Of a stretch of 64,000 bases of DNA, positions 23,440 through 34,728 are shown in pieces. Position 1 is the stretch's first letter. Each line of letters begins with the position of its first letter. Below the pieces are notes generated by a model. That model saw only the letters and a list, made by a program, of their open reading frames with translations, made no database searches and was not told the origin of the DNA. The stretch comes from Siphonodentalium dalli (lineage: Eukaryota; Mollusca; Scaphopoda; Gadilida; Siphonodentaliidae): positions 106,597,319 to 106,661,318 of the forward strand of contig CP136066.1 in assembly GCA_032622095.1 (NCBI GenBank). The letters run 5' to 3'. A program made the position numbers and the translations under genes.

Positions 23440-24376
23440 TACCAGTGCGATTTGCTGAGAGACAGTTGGCGGGTGTCTGGGCAGGCTGGGGAATAGCCCC
23501 AAACCTATATAACATAGCCGTTTATTGATGGATTCGGACACTTTTTGGTATGTGAGTTGATTGTGACATGCGACAGCTGCACACATAAAATCAGGCCCGC
23601 CCCGACTTTCTAACTAGAGTTATGCCGCTTGTTTCTATTTTTATAGCAATTTTATGTCCTATAGCATGACACTGAACTCGAACAGACATCAACATCAATC
23701 AATTTCAATCATATTTGCTTTATGGATTTTTCACAATATCTCGAACGAGTTGGAAAACCAGATTTGTCTGATCCTTTTTACATGACTAATGGCCCTTAGT
23801 TTGTCTGTTTTTAGCAATTTTATGAACCTTCGCATAAAACTTCCAACACAAATGTCAACCGATTAGATTCATATTTCTTATGTGGACCTTTCACAACAAT
23901 ATCTCGATTGAGTTTCAAAACTAGGTTTGTCTGATTTATTTTACCTGAGTATTGGCCATTAAGTATTGGCCATTAGTTTGTCTATTTTTAGCAATTTTAT
24001 GACCGTTTAGCGCGATAACATGAACAAACTTCAACCGATTCCACTGATTTGGGTGTATAGATTAGATCTTTCACAACAATATCTCGTTTCGATAACCCGG
24101 TTTCTCTGATTTAGTTTTTACCTGAGTTACGCCCCTTAGTTTGTCATTTTTTTTAGCAATTTTATTGCCATTAGCACGATATCTTGACAAGCGTCAAACA
24201 ATTCCATTCATATTGGGTACTAGTATATTGATCTTTCACCTGAGTTATGGCCCTTAGTTCTGAGTAATGGTTCTTTAGTTCGTTCATTTTTAGTTATTCT
24301 CGGTTGGACAGATTAACTTTTATGGCAAAAAAAAACTTGACCAGAGCCATCTCTGATGCGCAACCCTTGTTTTACT
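23440..24376 (+). repeat. Repeat R, copy 1 (tandem ~170-bp units)
   Basis: Begins near ACAGTTGGCGGGTGTCTGG and ends CGCAACCCTTGTTTTAC. The middle is four to five diverged units with TTTAGCAATTTTATG, a CATATTTGGTAT-type block, TTTCACAACAATATCTCG and CTGAGTTACGGCCCTTAG-type blocks. Copy 2 at 31.17-32.57 kb has the same order. It lies within W copy 1. Confidence 0.7.
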
Positions 24377-24519
24377 TTTGTGAGTCGATATCGCAATAAA
24401 CATTGAATTCATTTTTTGGGAGAAATTCCATGATTGTAAGTGAAGCAAAATCTGCTCAACAAAGTCACCTAAATAATGCAATATCTAGCTGGAACCTGCA
24501 CCTACTATGAAATACATTA

Positions 24520-25130
24520 TTAACCCTTTCTATTCTAAATACTCATTGATTAGTAGTTTCCATAGAAAATGTTCAGAAAATAAGATCAACAAACAACCAT
24601 AGGAACAAACAACCATAGCTTATTATCTAAACATTTCCCACCAATGAATATGAATTCTTCTGCACTTGTATTTTCATTTCCTCAAGCCGCAATCTGCTCG
24701 TATATCCTTAACCCTTTGGAGAGTAACTGTAACGTCATTTACATGACGTCACGAGTAAATTTAACGTCAACGTCATAGCAATAATTATTAACAAGTTCGG
24801 ATCAAAAGGGTCCAATAATTCGTTTTAATTTATGTGCATTTTTTGTTAACGTCTGTTATCATTATCGATTGCACTTATACATTTGAGACATTATATTAAT
24901 CAAAATAACTCCTATACAAATCATTATAAATCAGATGATTTATTGAAGTTATGTCTGAAATAACACTTCCTGAAACGACATATATGTCGTTCTACTCCTC
25001 AACCGATAGACGACATATATGTCGTTCTATTCGCCAAAGGGTTAACATCCTTCCAAATGAATAATAGACCATTTTAAAATGATACTTTTATAACTGAATG
25101 GGACCATCCATTTAGTATAGAAAGGGTTAA
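24520..25130. mobile_element. TTAA element family C, copy 1, with a nested TTAA element
   Basis: TTAA at 24520-24523 and 25127-25130 flank ends CCCTTTCTATTCTAAAT and the inverse ATTTAGTATAGAAAGGG. Its halves match the uninterrupted copy at 48701-48922. CCCTTT termini with a TTAA duplication indicate the piggyBac superfamily. No transposase. Confidence 0.75.
24718..25045. mobile_element. Nested TTAA element family D
   Basis: TTAA at 24718-24721 and 25042-25045 flank ends CCCTTTGGAGAGTAAC and TCGCCAAAGGG. The interior holds palindromic CATTTACATGACGTCACGAG and two copies of GACATATATGTCGTTCTA. It sits at a TTAA that is intact and unoccupied in the family C copy at 48.7 kb (near 48842). Confidence 0.75.
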
Positions 25131-25404
25131 GGAACAGGTATTGACAAAGAAATATATTTACCTGAATAATTTTTTCCATGTTATAAAGTTTCCCATCACA
25201 TCTCCAAAAAGTTCCCAGGTTTTGAATTGGTGGAACATGATCTCTACGGGCGTAGCCAGAGTAGAGATTCATGGTACATGCATGTTCTACATAATCTTTC
25301 GATAAGAGTTGACAAATTTAACTAAATTTGCTGTGAAGATTCTTGGTGGGTGACTGGTGTGCAAGATTTTTCAAATGATAAGGTTTGTCCCTTTAAGGAA
25401 TTAT

Positions 25405-25600
25405 TATACCCCCCCCCCCCCCTTTTCAAAGAAAAAGAGATGGAGATATATCGGATTGACTCTCTGTCCGTTTGTTTATCTGTCTGTCTTCTCATCCCTC
25501 CGGGCATATACTGGTATCTCAGTCATGGGATATCAGATCTGAATCAAATTTAGTATGACTGTTCACCATCATGACTGCTTTCAAAAGAGTGCCAAATAAT
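25405..25600 (+). repeat. C run and TCCGTC-class fragment
   Basis: Fifteen C at 25409-25423 precede CTCTGTCCGTTTGTTTATC and a region with TCTCAGTCATGGGATATCAG. The layout is that of the TCCGTC-headed repeats. The three overlapping plus and minus frames here are by-products. Confidence 0.5.
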
Positions 25601-26738
25601 GTTGTTTCCATTTTCCATTCTAGAGTTATCCTTCTTTATTTAAAATAAACTGAGAGGTTTGTGCAAGTTCTTGTTTTGTCATTTCTAGGGGAAAGAATGG
25701 TTTTACATTTGGTTTGGAACTTTCGTAGTGCCCTTATTGTCTATGGATTCATTTCTGACCATAAGGGTAACTGCTATTTTTTTCCACTTCTCACTCATCA
25801 ATTATTTTATAGCTTTAACAACTTTGCAGACGAAAATGAGCAAATTATATGTGCCTATTTCATGGATTGTGAAAATTTACATATACAGATTTACTATAAT
25901 TTACATTTGCATGTAAAAAGAAAAAGATTGATATAAAGTAGAGAAGATGGATAAATTTGTCTTGATGACAGTCCTTCAATATCAGAGTAATATGCTGATG
26001 TTTTATAGATTCCTATGGTTTGTACAGTGAACATATGCTCATGGTATAGTTTTTGTCAGCATTCCTATATCGAAGCTGACGAGTTGGTAGAAGGTAATTT
26101 CTATGTTAACCAGACTGTGTTGATTGCCAACATCATAATCTTGGTTTTTGCTCTCATTGAGTGTGTTGATCTCATACTCTCCTTTCATAATGAATATCAA
26201 TGTCGCTTTTGATTTGAAGGAAGCCACAAACAACTGTTATGTGCATGTGTTTAAGGAAGAATATTTCTGTTTACATGGCAAAAATATACATGGTGGTGAT
26301 AGGAAGGGATTAAAACTGTTATAGTTTAATTACTATTTAAATTATTCATATGGAATATACATGTGCCAGTACTTCTGGATATCACAATACGCGGTTAGTA
26401 ATAAGCTTGGATAATACATCTATTTTAGCATACTTATATTTTGCATATACATGTACTTGTAGTTGCTCTGGAGCTACCATAAATATTATTCATAGTAATA
26501 TAAGTTATAACCATTAATTTGATCATTCTAATAATACTGATTGCTCAATAGCATTTAGCTTTCGCCTGCAGTGGAATTTTGACTGGAACAAAATAAAAAT
26601 GGAAAGATTTTTCTTCAATTCACAATAATAGTGATATGTTTGAAAAAAAGAGGAAAAAACTCTTTTTTTTTTGGTCATCTAACTCATCTCTCACTTGACC
26701 AAAGTTGGAATGCCTTGAATATTTAAATTTGATGCACA
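25601..26738. other. No gene recognised
   Basis: Overlapping frames of 60-90 codons occur at 25661-25936 and 26015-26233 on both strands. None shows a motif I can assign. No shared repeat is seen. Confidence 0.45.
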
Positions 26739-26887
26739 CACAGAACGACACGAGTGTGTTAATGGGTTTGTTGATAAGACACAAGTTTTAGCGCTGAAGG
26801 ATAGAAGAGAGGCACCTCAATTTATATCCTCCCGTGATGACACAAGTGACGTATCAACAAACTCATTAACACACGTGTCGTTCTGTG
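26739..26887. mobile_element. 149-bp inverted-repeat MITE
   Basis: The arms CACAGAACGACACGAGTGTG and CACACGTGTCGTTCTGTG continue inward through TTAATGGGTTTGTTGAT and its near inverse (about 38 bp). The loop is AT- and GA-rich. No target duplication was identified. Confidence 0.65.
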
Positions 26888-27864
26888 TTTATTACACATC
26901 ACCCGTTTTAGAATCAATGCATTAAAGGTTTATGTAGGCATATGCAGGGCTTGTTTTGTCATGTGTGATGATGCTTTTATTTTTTAGTTCCTGTTTCATC
27001 ATATGCGCCATTTGACATTAACAAGATGCATATATACCGGTATGGAGCATACGTTCCATCCATATTTATAAATATAGAACAGCAATAACACTGTACTTCT
27101 AGGAACAAACGTGTAATAAAAGTATTTCTTAGCTATAATCTTATCTTGTGCAAGCTTCACTTGTTTACCAAATTACCATAGTAAGCAAAGTAATTCTGGC
27201 CTGATTTTGTTGCCAGGTAAATGAGGTAAGTAGGTGAATAGATGTTCTCGTAGAGTGTAGGAGCCTTCTGTAGACATTTAATACTCAAGAATTAATAGCA
27301 AATTAACCTGTGAAATCTCCCCAGGGGAAGACGGATCATTTTAAATACCATTATGGTTGTGAAGTTCTTTCATTTGTTTGACCTGAACATCTATAGAAAT
27401 ATATTCTTCGTTATTTAAATGGGGGTATGTAAATTGTACATTTCATATTTACCATGAATAGTAGGGTAGTGATATATGAAAGATAACACTATTTACCGAT
27501 TTGTTAGCTGACATGCCACCGACAGTTTCATTCATAACGGATCTTTTGAACCTTGACACATATTTAAATAGAAAATAGTTGTATACATTTGTTTTCCATT
27601 CATAAGGGTGGATAGTTATTTAATAAAGTAAATTTTGTGTGCAGTAGAGCATTGTTGTTTAATTAAGCATGGTGGTGGGCATGGGATTGTGGGGTATGGG
27701 AGGACAGAGGAGTTGGCAGAAAATGACTTTCTGTGTTTTCAACTTCACATTATTCGGACATGGCTTGTTAAAACCCCAAAATTATATATTCATAATTTGG
27801 AAAAAGGTATCTCAATACATATATATGGGGAAGATTTCCAAACAAATTTGTAGGGGGGGGGGGT
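26888..27864. other. No gene seen
   Basis: AT-rich unique DNA; no shared repeat and no exon-like frame. Confidence 0.45.
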
Positions 27865-28140
27865 GGGTGATAACTAGGTTTCACCCCTTCCCTGTACACT
27901 CTGAAGTTTTGATATTCTATAGCGGAGTGATGACTGGGTTTCACCCCTATCCTTGTACACACTGCAGTTTTGATATACATATAGTCTCTATATGAGAGTG
28001 ATGACCAGGTTTCACCCCTCTTCCAGTAGACACTGCAGTTCTGATATAGTCTCTATAGGGGTGTGATGACCGGGTTTCACCTCTCTCCCTGTACACTCTG
28101 CAGTCTTGATATTCTATAGTGGAGTGATAATGGGGTTTTG
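27865..28140. repeat. Tandem repeat, 60-80 bp units
   Basis: Five starts of GTGATGACYRGGTTTCACCC type at about 27867, 27927, 27998, 28062 and 28124. Each is followed by CCTGTACACTCTGCAGTTTTGATAT-type sequence (blocks TGTACAC and TGCAGT...GATAT) and a TCTATA stretch. The frames on both strands are by-products. Confidence 0.75.
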
Positions 28141-28751
28141 TTACATTCACCGCTCACATATTTTATGAGAGAGGGCACATAGTGCACCATCCGTATTGGA
28201 GATGTGAACAGTGTTATGTTTATGTATGTACATGTATGTTCATGTTATGTTACGTATTACATATTATTGCATATGTTTATGTAGTTACTGGTATATACTC
28301 TTCATTAAATGGAGGCAATGAAGATATATATAAAGCAGAGAGAATTCAGAAATTCAGAATATCCATTTTAATTTTAATCTGTAAGTAACCTGGTGTTTGG
28401 CATTGGCAGGACCTTTCATAAGCCCCTAAAAGACGATGACCCCATGGTATGGAGTAAGCTAGGTACAAAGAAATGAAATTTATATCATTAAAATGCGAAG
28501 AGTAACCGATGGTATTATGTTTCATTTTGGAACATACATGATTCATTATCTACCGTAGTTCAGCTAGTGCTTGGAATGTATTTTATTAATATTAATTGCT
28601 GGACTAATAAGTTGAGCCAAAAATTGAGGACTACATGTAAGTTATTGAAGGTTTTGTCCGAATAATGTACATGTGCAGGGGAGAAAAAGTGTCTAGTACT
28701 ACAATCCAATGCAATGGCTTGTTTCTTTGTTATCTCATCCTTGTGAAGAGC
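28141..28751. other. No gene seen
   Basis: Contains a TGTATGTACATGTATGTTCA low-complexity stretch near 28220. No exon-like frame. Confidence 0.45.
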
Positions 28752-28785
28752 TTAACCCTTCCATGACTGGAGCTTCCTGAAATGT
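28752..28785 (-). mobile_element. Solo end of TTAA MITE family A
   Basis: TTAACCCTTCCATGACTGGAG followed by CTTCCTGAAATG is the inverse of the right end at 46.18 kb. Nothing further of the element is visible. Confidence 0.5.
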
Positions 28786-29148
28786 TGTTGTTCGTAAGCC
28801 ATGGTTAACGTCGTGATTGACTACCCTGCGATCTTTCCATCTACAATTGTTTTACGTACACATGACTGCAATTCTGTCGCAAGTGGATGTAACCAAGGAT
28901 ACTCCAGGATTTCACATCTAAAATCAAACAGTGCTTAATATTATTTTTTAGTCGTGATCTTGCCGTGAGCATGCGCAGGCCAACTAACGGTTACTACCCA
29001 TGGCAAAAATCGTACGGCCTATGATTGAATCGTGGTCGTCTTAACGTTCACTTACAGCCGGCTGGACATCGACAAAATCCATAAGTGCATCCATCAGTTT
29101 TATGTGGGAAACAAGTACTAAGATCATAATTGAGAACTTTCTTTATTA

Positions 29149-29405
29149 CAGTAATGCCCTAAATAATTGACTCCTTAACCACAGTAGAATTATGGGTAAT
29201 TTTTCAGGAATTAGTTGGAAATATGGCTTGTCGCCATTCATCGGAAAGCTCTCAGTGAGGTTAAGGTAGTTCCATAGAACTACCTTAACCCTCTCTCACT
29301 GAGAGCTTTCCAATGAATGGCAACAAGCCATATTTCCGACTAAATCCTGAAAAGTTACCCATAATTCTGCTGTGGTTAAGGAGTCGATTATTTAGGGCAT
29401 TACTG
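29149..29405. mobile_element. Palindromic MITE P, full copy with enlarged loop
   Basis: CAGTAATGCCCTAAATAATT at the left and the inverse GGGCATTACTG at the right. The centre carries an extra small palindrome TTAAGGTAGTTCCATAGAAC / TACCTTAA, giving a 257-bp element. TA precedes the left end; TG follows the right end. Confidence 0.85.
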
Positions 29406-29931
29406 TGTCTATGGCGTTTGGGAAATAAAATCAGACACTCTTTATCAGAAACGATCATTGGAATTTGAAATATTGGGTAGGGAATGGTACAATGGGTGAA
29501 CAAATATTTTACACAATGTAAGATAATTATATATCTGAGGGTGAAAAGAAATGTTTGTGCTCTCATGTGTTTGTTGAGTAAAAAGGATTAAAACATATAA
29601 ACATAAGTTAGAAGTATTTATCTTAGAATGCATCAAGCTGCAAAACAGAGTTCAGTCCCTAGCTATGCTATGTCTGAACGCTGCCGGCATGTGTTTTGTC
29701 GGTTACAATTCATTCTGGCTTGATCTAGGCAATTTTCAAATGAATATGGACAGTTCAGTTTCTCAGAATAATGCAGAATCAACTGTGACCTACAAAAATC
29801 TCAAATAAATAAATGTGACATTTCTTCACATTACATGTAGGTGTGGTCAGCGGTAAGTCCTGCGTAGGGGACTGCACTCTGCATGGAGCTTGAGAATGCA
29901 CATGTAAATGAAGATAATATTATTAAAGTTA
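29406..29931. other. No gene seen
   Basis: Unique AT-rich DNA. Confidence 0.4.
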
Positions 29932-30322
29932 CAGAATCGGAATCGATTGTCCCCATATCGTAAGATTCCAAAAACAACAACATTTCTTGAAATGCCGCTT
30001 CGGTTATCAGAATCAATTAATTGCTAAAAAGATAATGCTAACCACTGTCAACTATATAGTATAAAATTGCCCAAAAGTGTTATATATCAACTTTTTGTTC
30101 ATTTTGTTCATTTTGTATCGAGAGCATGTCGGTTGCCATTCTTCAAATATTGCCAGGCTGCAAATATTTGAGGTTGTGAAAAATAACAGATTTCAAAACT
30201 CGAAATCTGATCATTCTGGGCTTTGATGGGTGGGTCCCTCGACTCAAATCTAATATCCCCCCCCCCCCCCAAAGCCGAAGAAATAGTAATTTAGGGACAT
30301 TAAATCGGATTATGTATCTTTA
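29932..30322 (-). mobile_element. Element U, copy 4 (inverted, full length)
   Basis: Starts TTAAAGTTACAGAATCGGAA and ends ATCGGATTATGTATCTTTAA. Reading it in reverse gives the same block order as the copies at 12.2 and 16.5 kb. A run of 14 C lies at 30257-30270, corresponding to the C run of copy 2. Confidence 0.7.
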
Positions 30323-31171
30323 AGTATTCTAATCAAATGATTAGAGAGCAACATAAAATGGCATGTTTGTATGCTATCCCCTTCTTGGAAAGAGCTTATA
30401 TAAAACTGACAGCAGCCCTAGGAGACCATAACATGTGGGTCTCACAGTACAGACAAGTGAAGAGTCTGACCATAAAACACTGTGATCCCTAATCAGAACA
30501 GAACATCTTGATACACATAGTTATGTAGTATACCACAAACTTCCCAGCACATGGGAGGGTGATGTGCTCCCTGAAGATCCAGTTAATTTGCCCCAGTGGG
30601 TCTATGCAGCCAGATGATTGATTGGAGTAACTCCTCAGGTATACCTGTCCAGCCTGTATAATGCCTGCCATATGTTATGTTAAAGCCCAGGTAAACGTGC
30701 TTTGATTAAACCTAGAGCTTTGTATACATTTGAGTGATGTTTTCATTAGAGTGAGCATCTGGCTGCTGCTGAAAAATAATGAAGTGTTTGGTCTGTTTTG
30801 TTAAGATAACATTACACTAGGATACATGTAGTCTCACAACCTGGGTTGATTTCTGGATACTAGTGTCTTGTTTAGTTTGTTGTTGGGGGTTTATTGTCGT
30901 TTCAGCTATCAGCTATCAGCTTTAATGGTGGAGAAAAGACTGCAGAGGGTTAATTTCACTAGGAGATCACTCCATTGCATGTAGAAACCACCGCTCCCCA
31001 ATAAGCAGCTTTAATACGCTTGACCCCACAGGAATAGGGCCACCTGACCCAGAGTCAACCCGACCTGAGACAGCCCGACCTGGGACAAGCCCGACCCAGG
31101 GACCCTACCTGAACAAATTTTGAGAAAAAATTTTTAGTCAAATTTTTATCAACTCTACAATTGATTGGTAT
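30323..31171. other. No gene seen
   Basis: Comparatively ordinary base composition around 30400-30720 with no shared repeat. I cannot identify an exon. Confidence 0.4.
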
Positions 31172-32572
31172 GGCGAGGGACAGTTGGCGGGTGGGTGTCC
31201 ATGCAGGGGGTAACAAACCTACATGTATATAACATATAGATAGAACCGCATGAGTGTCTGGATTTTGACAAAATTATCGCACGAGATTTGTTGGCGGAGT
31301 GATACCTCGAGTGCGGGACGCAGTCCCGCACGAGAGTCCCGCACGAGAGGTATCGCGTTCCGCCTACAAATCGAGTGTGATAATTCGTCAAAATCCAGAC
31401 GCTCATGCAGTTCTATTTTTATTACATATCTCCGTATCATAGTAAATTAACTCACAATCGTACTTCTCCGGTACAGAAAATGTGAATTTAATTGAGTTTT
31501 AACACTGAATGAAATAGTTCCGTCGACAGATTGCACTAGTGCGATTCTGAGAATTATCACACGCCTGGAAACTCGTGCAATCATGCGAATTACGTTGATA
31601 CCGGTAGATATGTAATAAAGCCATTTATCGATGGAATATTTTATCTGACAATTTTTGGTATGTGAGTTATCTGTCATGTGTGACAGCTGTACAGGGAAAA
31701 TGTGGTCCACCCCGACTTTCTAACCAGATTTATGCCACTTGTTTCTATTTATAGAAATTTGATGTCTGTTAGTGCGATAACTTCAACAATCTCAGCCAAT
31801 TTCATTCATATTTGGTATGTGGATCTTTCATAACAATATTTCTATAGAGTTCAAAAATTACGTTTATCCGATTTCGTTTACTTGAGTCATGGATCTTTTA
31901 TAACAATATATCGAACGAGTTCGAAAACCAGATTTGTCCGATTCTTTTTACCTGAGTTACAGCCCTTAGTTTATATATTTTTAGCAATTTTAGGAAATAT
32001 TATGTTTGTTAGCGTGATAACTGGAACAAAGGTCAACCAGATTTAATCCATATTTGGTATATGGACCTTTCACAACAATTTCTTTAACAAGTTCGAAATT
32101 AAGAAATGTCCGATCTTTTTTACCTGAGTTACGGTCCTTAGTTTGTCTTTTTTTAGCAATGTTATGACTGTTAGCATGAAAACTTGAGCAATCATCAACG
32201 GATTACATTCATATATGATGGACCTTTCACAACAATATCTAGATCAAGTTCGAAAATCAGGTTTGTCCGATTTTATTTACCTGAGTTACAGCCCTTTAAT
32301 AGTTTGTCTATTTTTTTTCCAGAAATTTTATGACTGTTAGTCTGTTAGCACATAAACTTGAACAAATGTCAACCGATTCCATTCATATTGGGTATATGGA
32401 TCTTTCAAAACAATATCTTGATTGAGTTCAAAAGCCAGGTTTTTCTGATTTGTTTTTATTTATCTGAGTTATGGCACTTTAATAGTTGATGTTAGTTCTG
32501 AGATATGGTTCTTTAGTTCACAAAAAAACTTGACCAGAGCCATCTTTGATGCGCAACCCTTGTTTTTTTAAC
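31172..32572 (+). repeat. Repeat R, copy 2, with a ~375-bp insertion
   Basis: Begins ACAGTTGGCGGGTGGGTGTCC and ends GCGCAACCCTTGTTTTT. Compared with copy 1, sequence between about 31236 and 31612 is extra: copy 1 reads ATAACATAGCCGTTTATTGA across this point. After the insertion come CATTTATCGATGG, CCCCGACTTTCTAACC and five or so tandem units. Confidence 0.7.
31236..31612. mobile_element. Foldback insertion inside repeat R copy 2
   Basis: Its first 175 bp form an inverted repeat: GAACCGCATGAGTGTCTGG pairs with CCAGACGCTCATGCAGTTC, and AGTGCGGGACGCAGTCCCGCA forms an inner hairpin (arms TGCGGGAC / GTCCCGCA). The frames reported on both strands are mirror images of the palindrome. Its right boundary is inferred from copy 1. 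Confidence 0.5.
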
Positions 32573-32873
32573 AGAAAATAATTATATCAGGGCAATAGGG
32601 AAGACAATCCAGTGAGACTATGGGAGACCCAACAAGAAGAATCGACTGCTGGAGATGACACGGTGATCCTGTTCAAAGCACAGGTGCACTTGTGCCATCA
32701 CCAGCAGAAATGTTCTCAAATGTTGTTATTCTTGTTAATAAAGTATTTATCTAACCTATGAGCCCATTAAATGGAGATTTTTATGGTTAGATATCGACTT
32801 TGTAAAGAGCTAGTTTGATTTTTATTTATTATTATTATTTTATTTTTTTTACAATTTGTCAGTCGCAGAACTG
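32573..32873. other. No gene seen
   Basis: Ends in a (TTATTA)-rich stretch at about 32818-32850, next to the hAT insertion site. Confidence 0.4.
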
Positions 32874-34307
32874 GTCAAAAGTAGAGTTTAATTCGGGACC
32901 GGGAATTCCCGGTTCCCGATTTCCAATTGACAAGTCCCGAAATCCGGATTTTCAAAACCGGAAACCGGGAAATGTAAAACATCCATTGTGATGCGATTTG
33001 AGTCGGAACATAGTGTATTTAATAGTGTGTATATGTACGTTTTAAGCACAATCATGTGTATGACAGTATATCGTTTGATCGTTAGATTCGTTACCGTCAT
33101 ATCTAGTGTTAACTGCAGTCTGCACGTAATTATAACGTTTTTGGGGCACCCTGGAATGGCCGGCATTGATAGTGTACTAATATAAACAGACACAGTGAAA
33201 TTGACAACATTGTCTCACTCGCCGTTTGAGGTCAAACACATCAATGCGATTCTGCGACATGATGGAATTACTGATGCGGCTTTTCAGTTTGTCGGGGACT
33301 TCTTTTATCTAGAGTCTAGACAGTGTTGTATATTTCAAATGACCTTGCACGGTTGCACCGAAGTTCTGCACGATAACGAAGCATTTAGTAGGGCTGTCAC
33401 TGTAGCGTCACCTGCTCATGCTGTGGTTGATAGTTCATTCTTCGAACTATCAACCAAAGCAGCACGGGTGAAATTAGCTAAAATGGAACTGATGCGTCTG
33501 CGTATACCCTGGACACCTTATCTGATGAAAACACGCAGGATCTCGAAACGAGTACCGATGTACCCACTCCAGTAACGGTCCCTACACTGGAAGCGGAGCT
33601 GCAAGGTTTCATTGACGCTTCAACATCGCACAAATCTCGCACAGGTGGAAACGTGCAGCGAACCACATCCAACATCGCTGCAGAGTTTAAATTGTACGAA
33701 GCGAACGTGATGACGGAAAACTTAAATTTCCTATAAGAAGCCCTGAAAACAGGCAAACCGACATCTGTGGAGTCCGAGCATAGCTTCTCGAGTGCTGGCA
33801 CATTTTCAACGAAGATTCGGTCACGATTAAGTGACAGTTCTTTAAGCAACCTTCTGTTTTTAGTTTTTATGGAAGTTCTATCGCAAAACTTCTACGTAAA
33901 ACAGACGGTTGCTTAACGAAGTTAACAAACTTTCACTTAAGGGTGATCGAGTCTTCGTTGATGCTGCTAAATTGATGACATTAACGGTACGGTACGCTAA
34001 ACTACAGTACGATTTGACTATGAACTGTGAAAATCAATCATGTGTTTATTTTTGTTTAAATGGCGCAAGAATGCGACAAGATTCGCCTGTTACTTTGTTG
34101 TTCAACTGTAAGGTTTAAAAGTAATTAAAGAGATGTTGCATTAAAACCATGTTGTGTATATATTTTGACATTCGGCAGTAAGTTATTATCATAATATGAT
34201 GTCAACAAATAAACCGGGAATTTTCCCGGTTCCCGGATCCAGGGATGAAAAATGTCCCGGTTCCGTTTTCCAAAATAAACCGGGAAATATTAAACTCTAG
34301 TCAAAAG
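32874..34307 (+). mobile_element. hAT transposon, 1418 bp, with 8-bp target duplication
   Basis: The element at 32882-34299 begins TAGAGTTTAAT and ends ATTAAACTCTA. A perfect 8-bp duplication GTCAAAAG flanks it (32874-32881 and 34300-34307). Subterminal CCCGGTTCCCG and CCGGGAA motifs are repeated in both orientations near each end. A degraded transposase reads on the plus strand (separate entry). Confidence 0.9.
33195..33916 (+). pseudogene. Broken hAT transposase remnant
   Basis: Two plus-strand frames cover the middle of the hAT element. Frame 33195-33575 (126 residues) is open but shows no motif I can name. The frame opening at 33482 and ending TAA 33914-33916 holds a recognisable C-terminal dimerisation block: KPTSVESEHSFSSAGTFSTK, then RSRLSDSSLSNLLFL. 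This corresponds to the ERxFSxAG...RxxLxxxxxxxLxFL pattern of hAT transposases. An in-frame TAA at 33734-33736 lies just upstream of the domain. A frame change lies near 33480. The N-terminal zinc finger and catalytic core are not identifiable and the total is far below the usual ~600 residues, so it is inactive. Confidence 0.8.
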
Positions 34308-34514
34308 ATCACTTGTGATAAAGCGTTCATGGTTTCGTTGTCCATTAGATATAGTATAGAGCAGTCTTATTAAAACCAGACCTAATTTTCATTACTTTCA
34401 ACTTGAGAGTTGACTGTAAGGAAACCTTGGTCTAGTTATTACTAGACTGAGTATAGAGATGAATTGTATTTGGATGACATACCTCCAAAAAAGGTGAAGG
34501 ATTTAGGGAAACTC
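34308..34514. other. Unique spacer
   Basis: Nothing recognisable. Confidence 0.4.
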
Positions 34515-34728
34515 ATTGGGCAATTTTGTTATCAAAATGTGTAATTTCTAAACCGGAAATATTTACTCTATAGACTATATATTACTCCGACGATACCGGT
34601 ACACTTATGTTACACGAACTATAGTGACCTTTGAACTTCCCATGATTCTCTTGGATTTCCCATAATTCTAATATCGGGTATAAAACACTTTTCGCGCCGA
34701 AAATATTCACTCGATTTCGAATTTTCGA
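34515..34728 (+). repeat. Repeat B, copy 1 (leader of minisatellite)
   Basis: Near-identical over about 214 bp to 37205-37420: both start ATTGGGCAATTTTGTTATC and end CGATTTCGAATTTTCGAC, with one extra T in copy 2. In copy 1 it runs directly into the CGACGCC minisatellite. Confidence 0.9.

Larger units (their letters stand above)
23224..25275. mobile_element. Element W, copy 1, invaded by other elements
   Basis: The left end (23224-23345) includes TAGATCATGC, GAGATCATATTCCAC and GGGAACTTTTTGATGTTCTG. The right end (about 25155-25275) carries the inverses, ending GTAGAGATTCATGGTAC. Between these lie a TCCGTC-class repeat (R1) and two TTAA elements, one inside the other. Removing them leaves a sequence matching the interior of W copy 2 at 63.35-63.83 kb. 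Confidence 0.65.

Noticed and set aside
26015-26233. Minus-strand frame resembling reverse transcriptase
   Set aside because: Only vague similarity of spacing; no conserved residues could be matched, and the opposite strand is equally open.
31155-31450. Three overlapping frames as a gene
   Set aside because: Plus and minus frames give nearly the same peptide (SVWILT...) because the DNA is palindromic.
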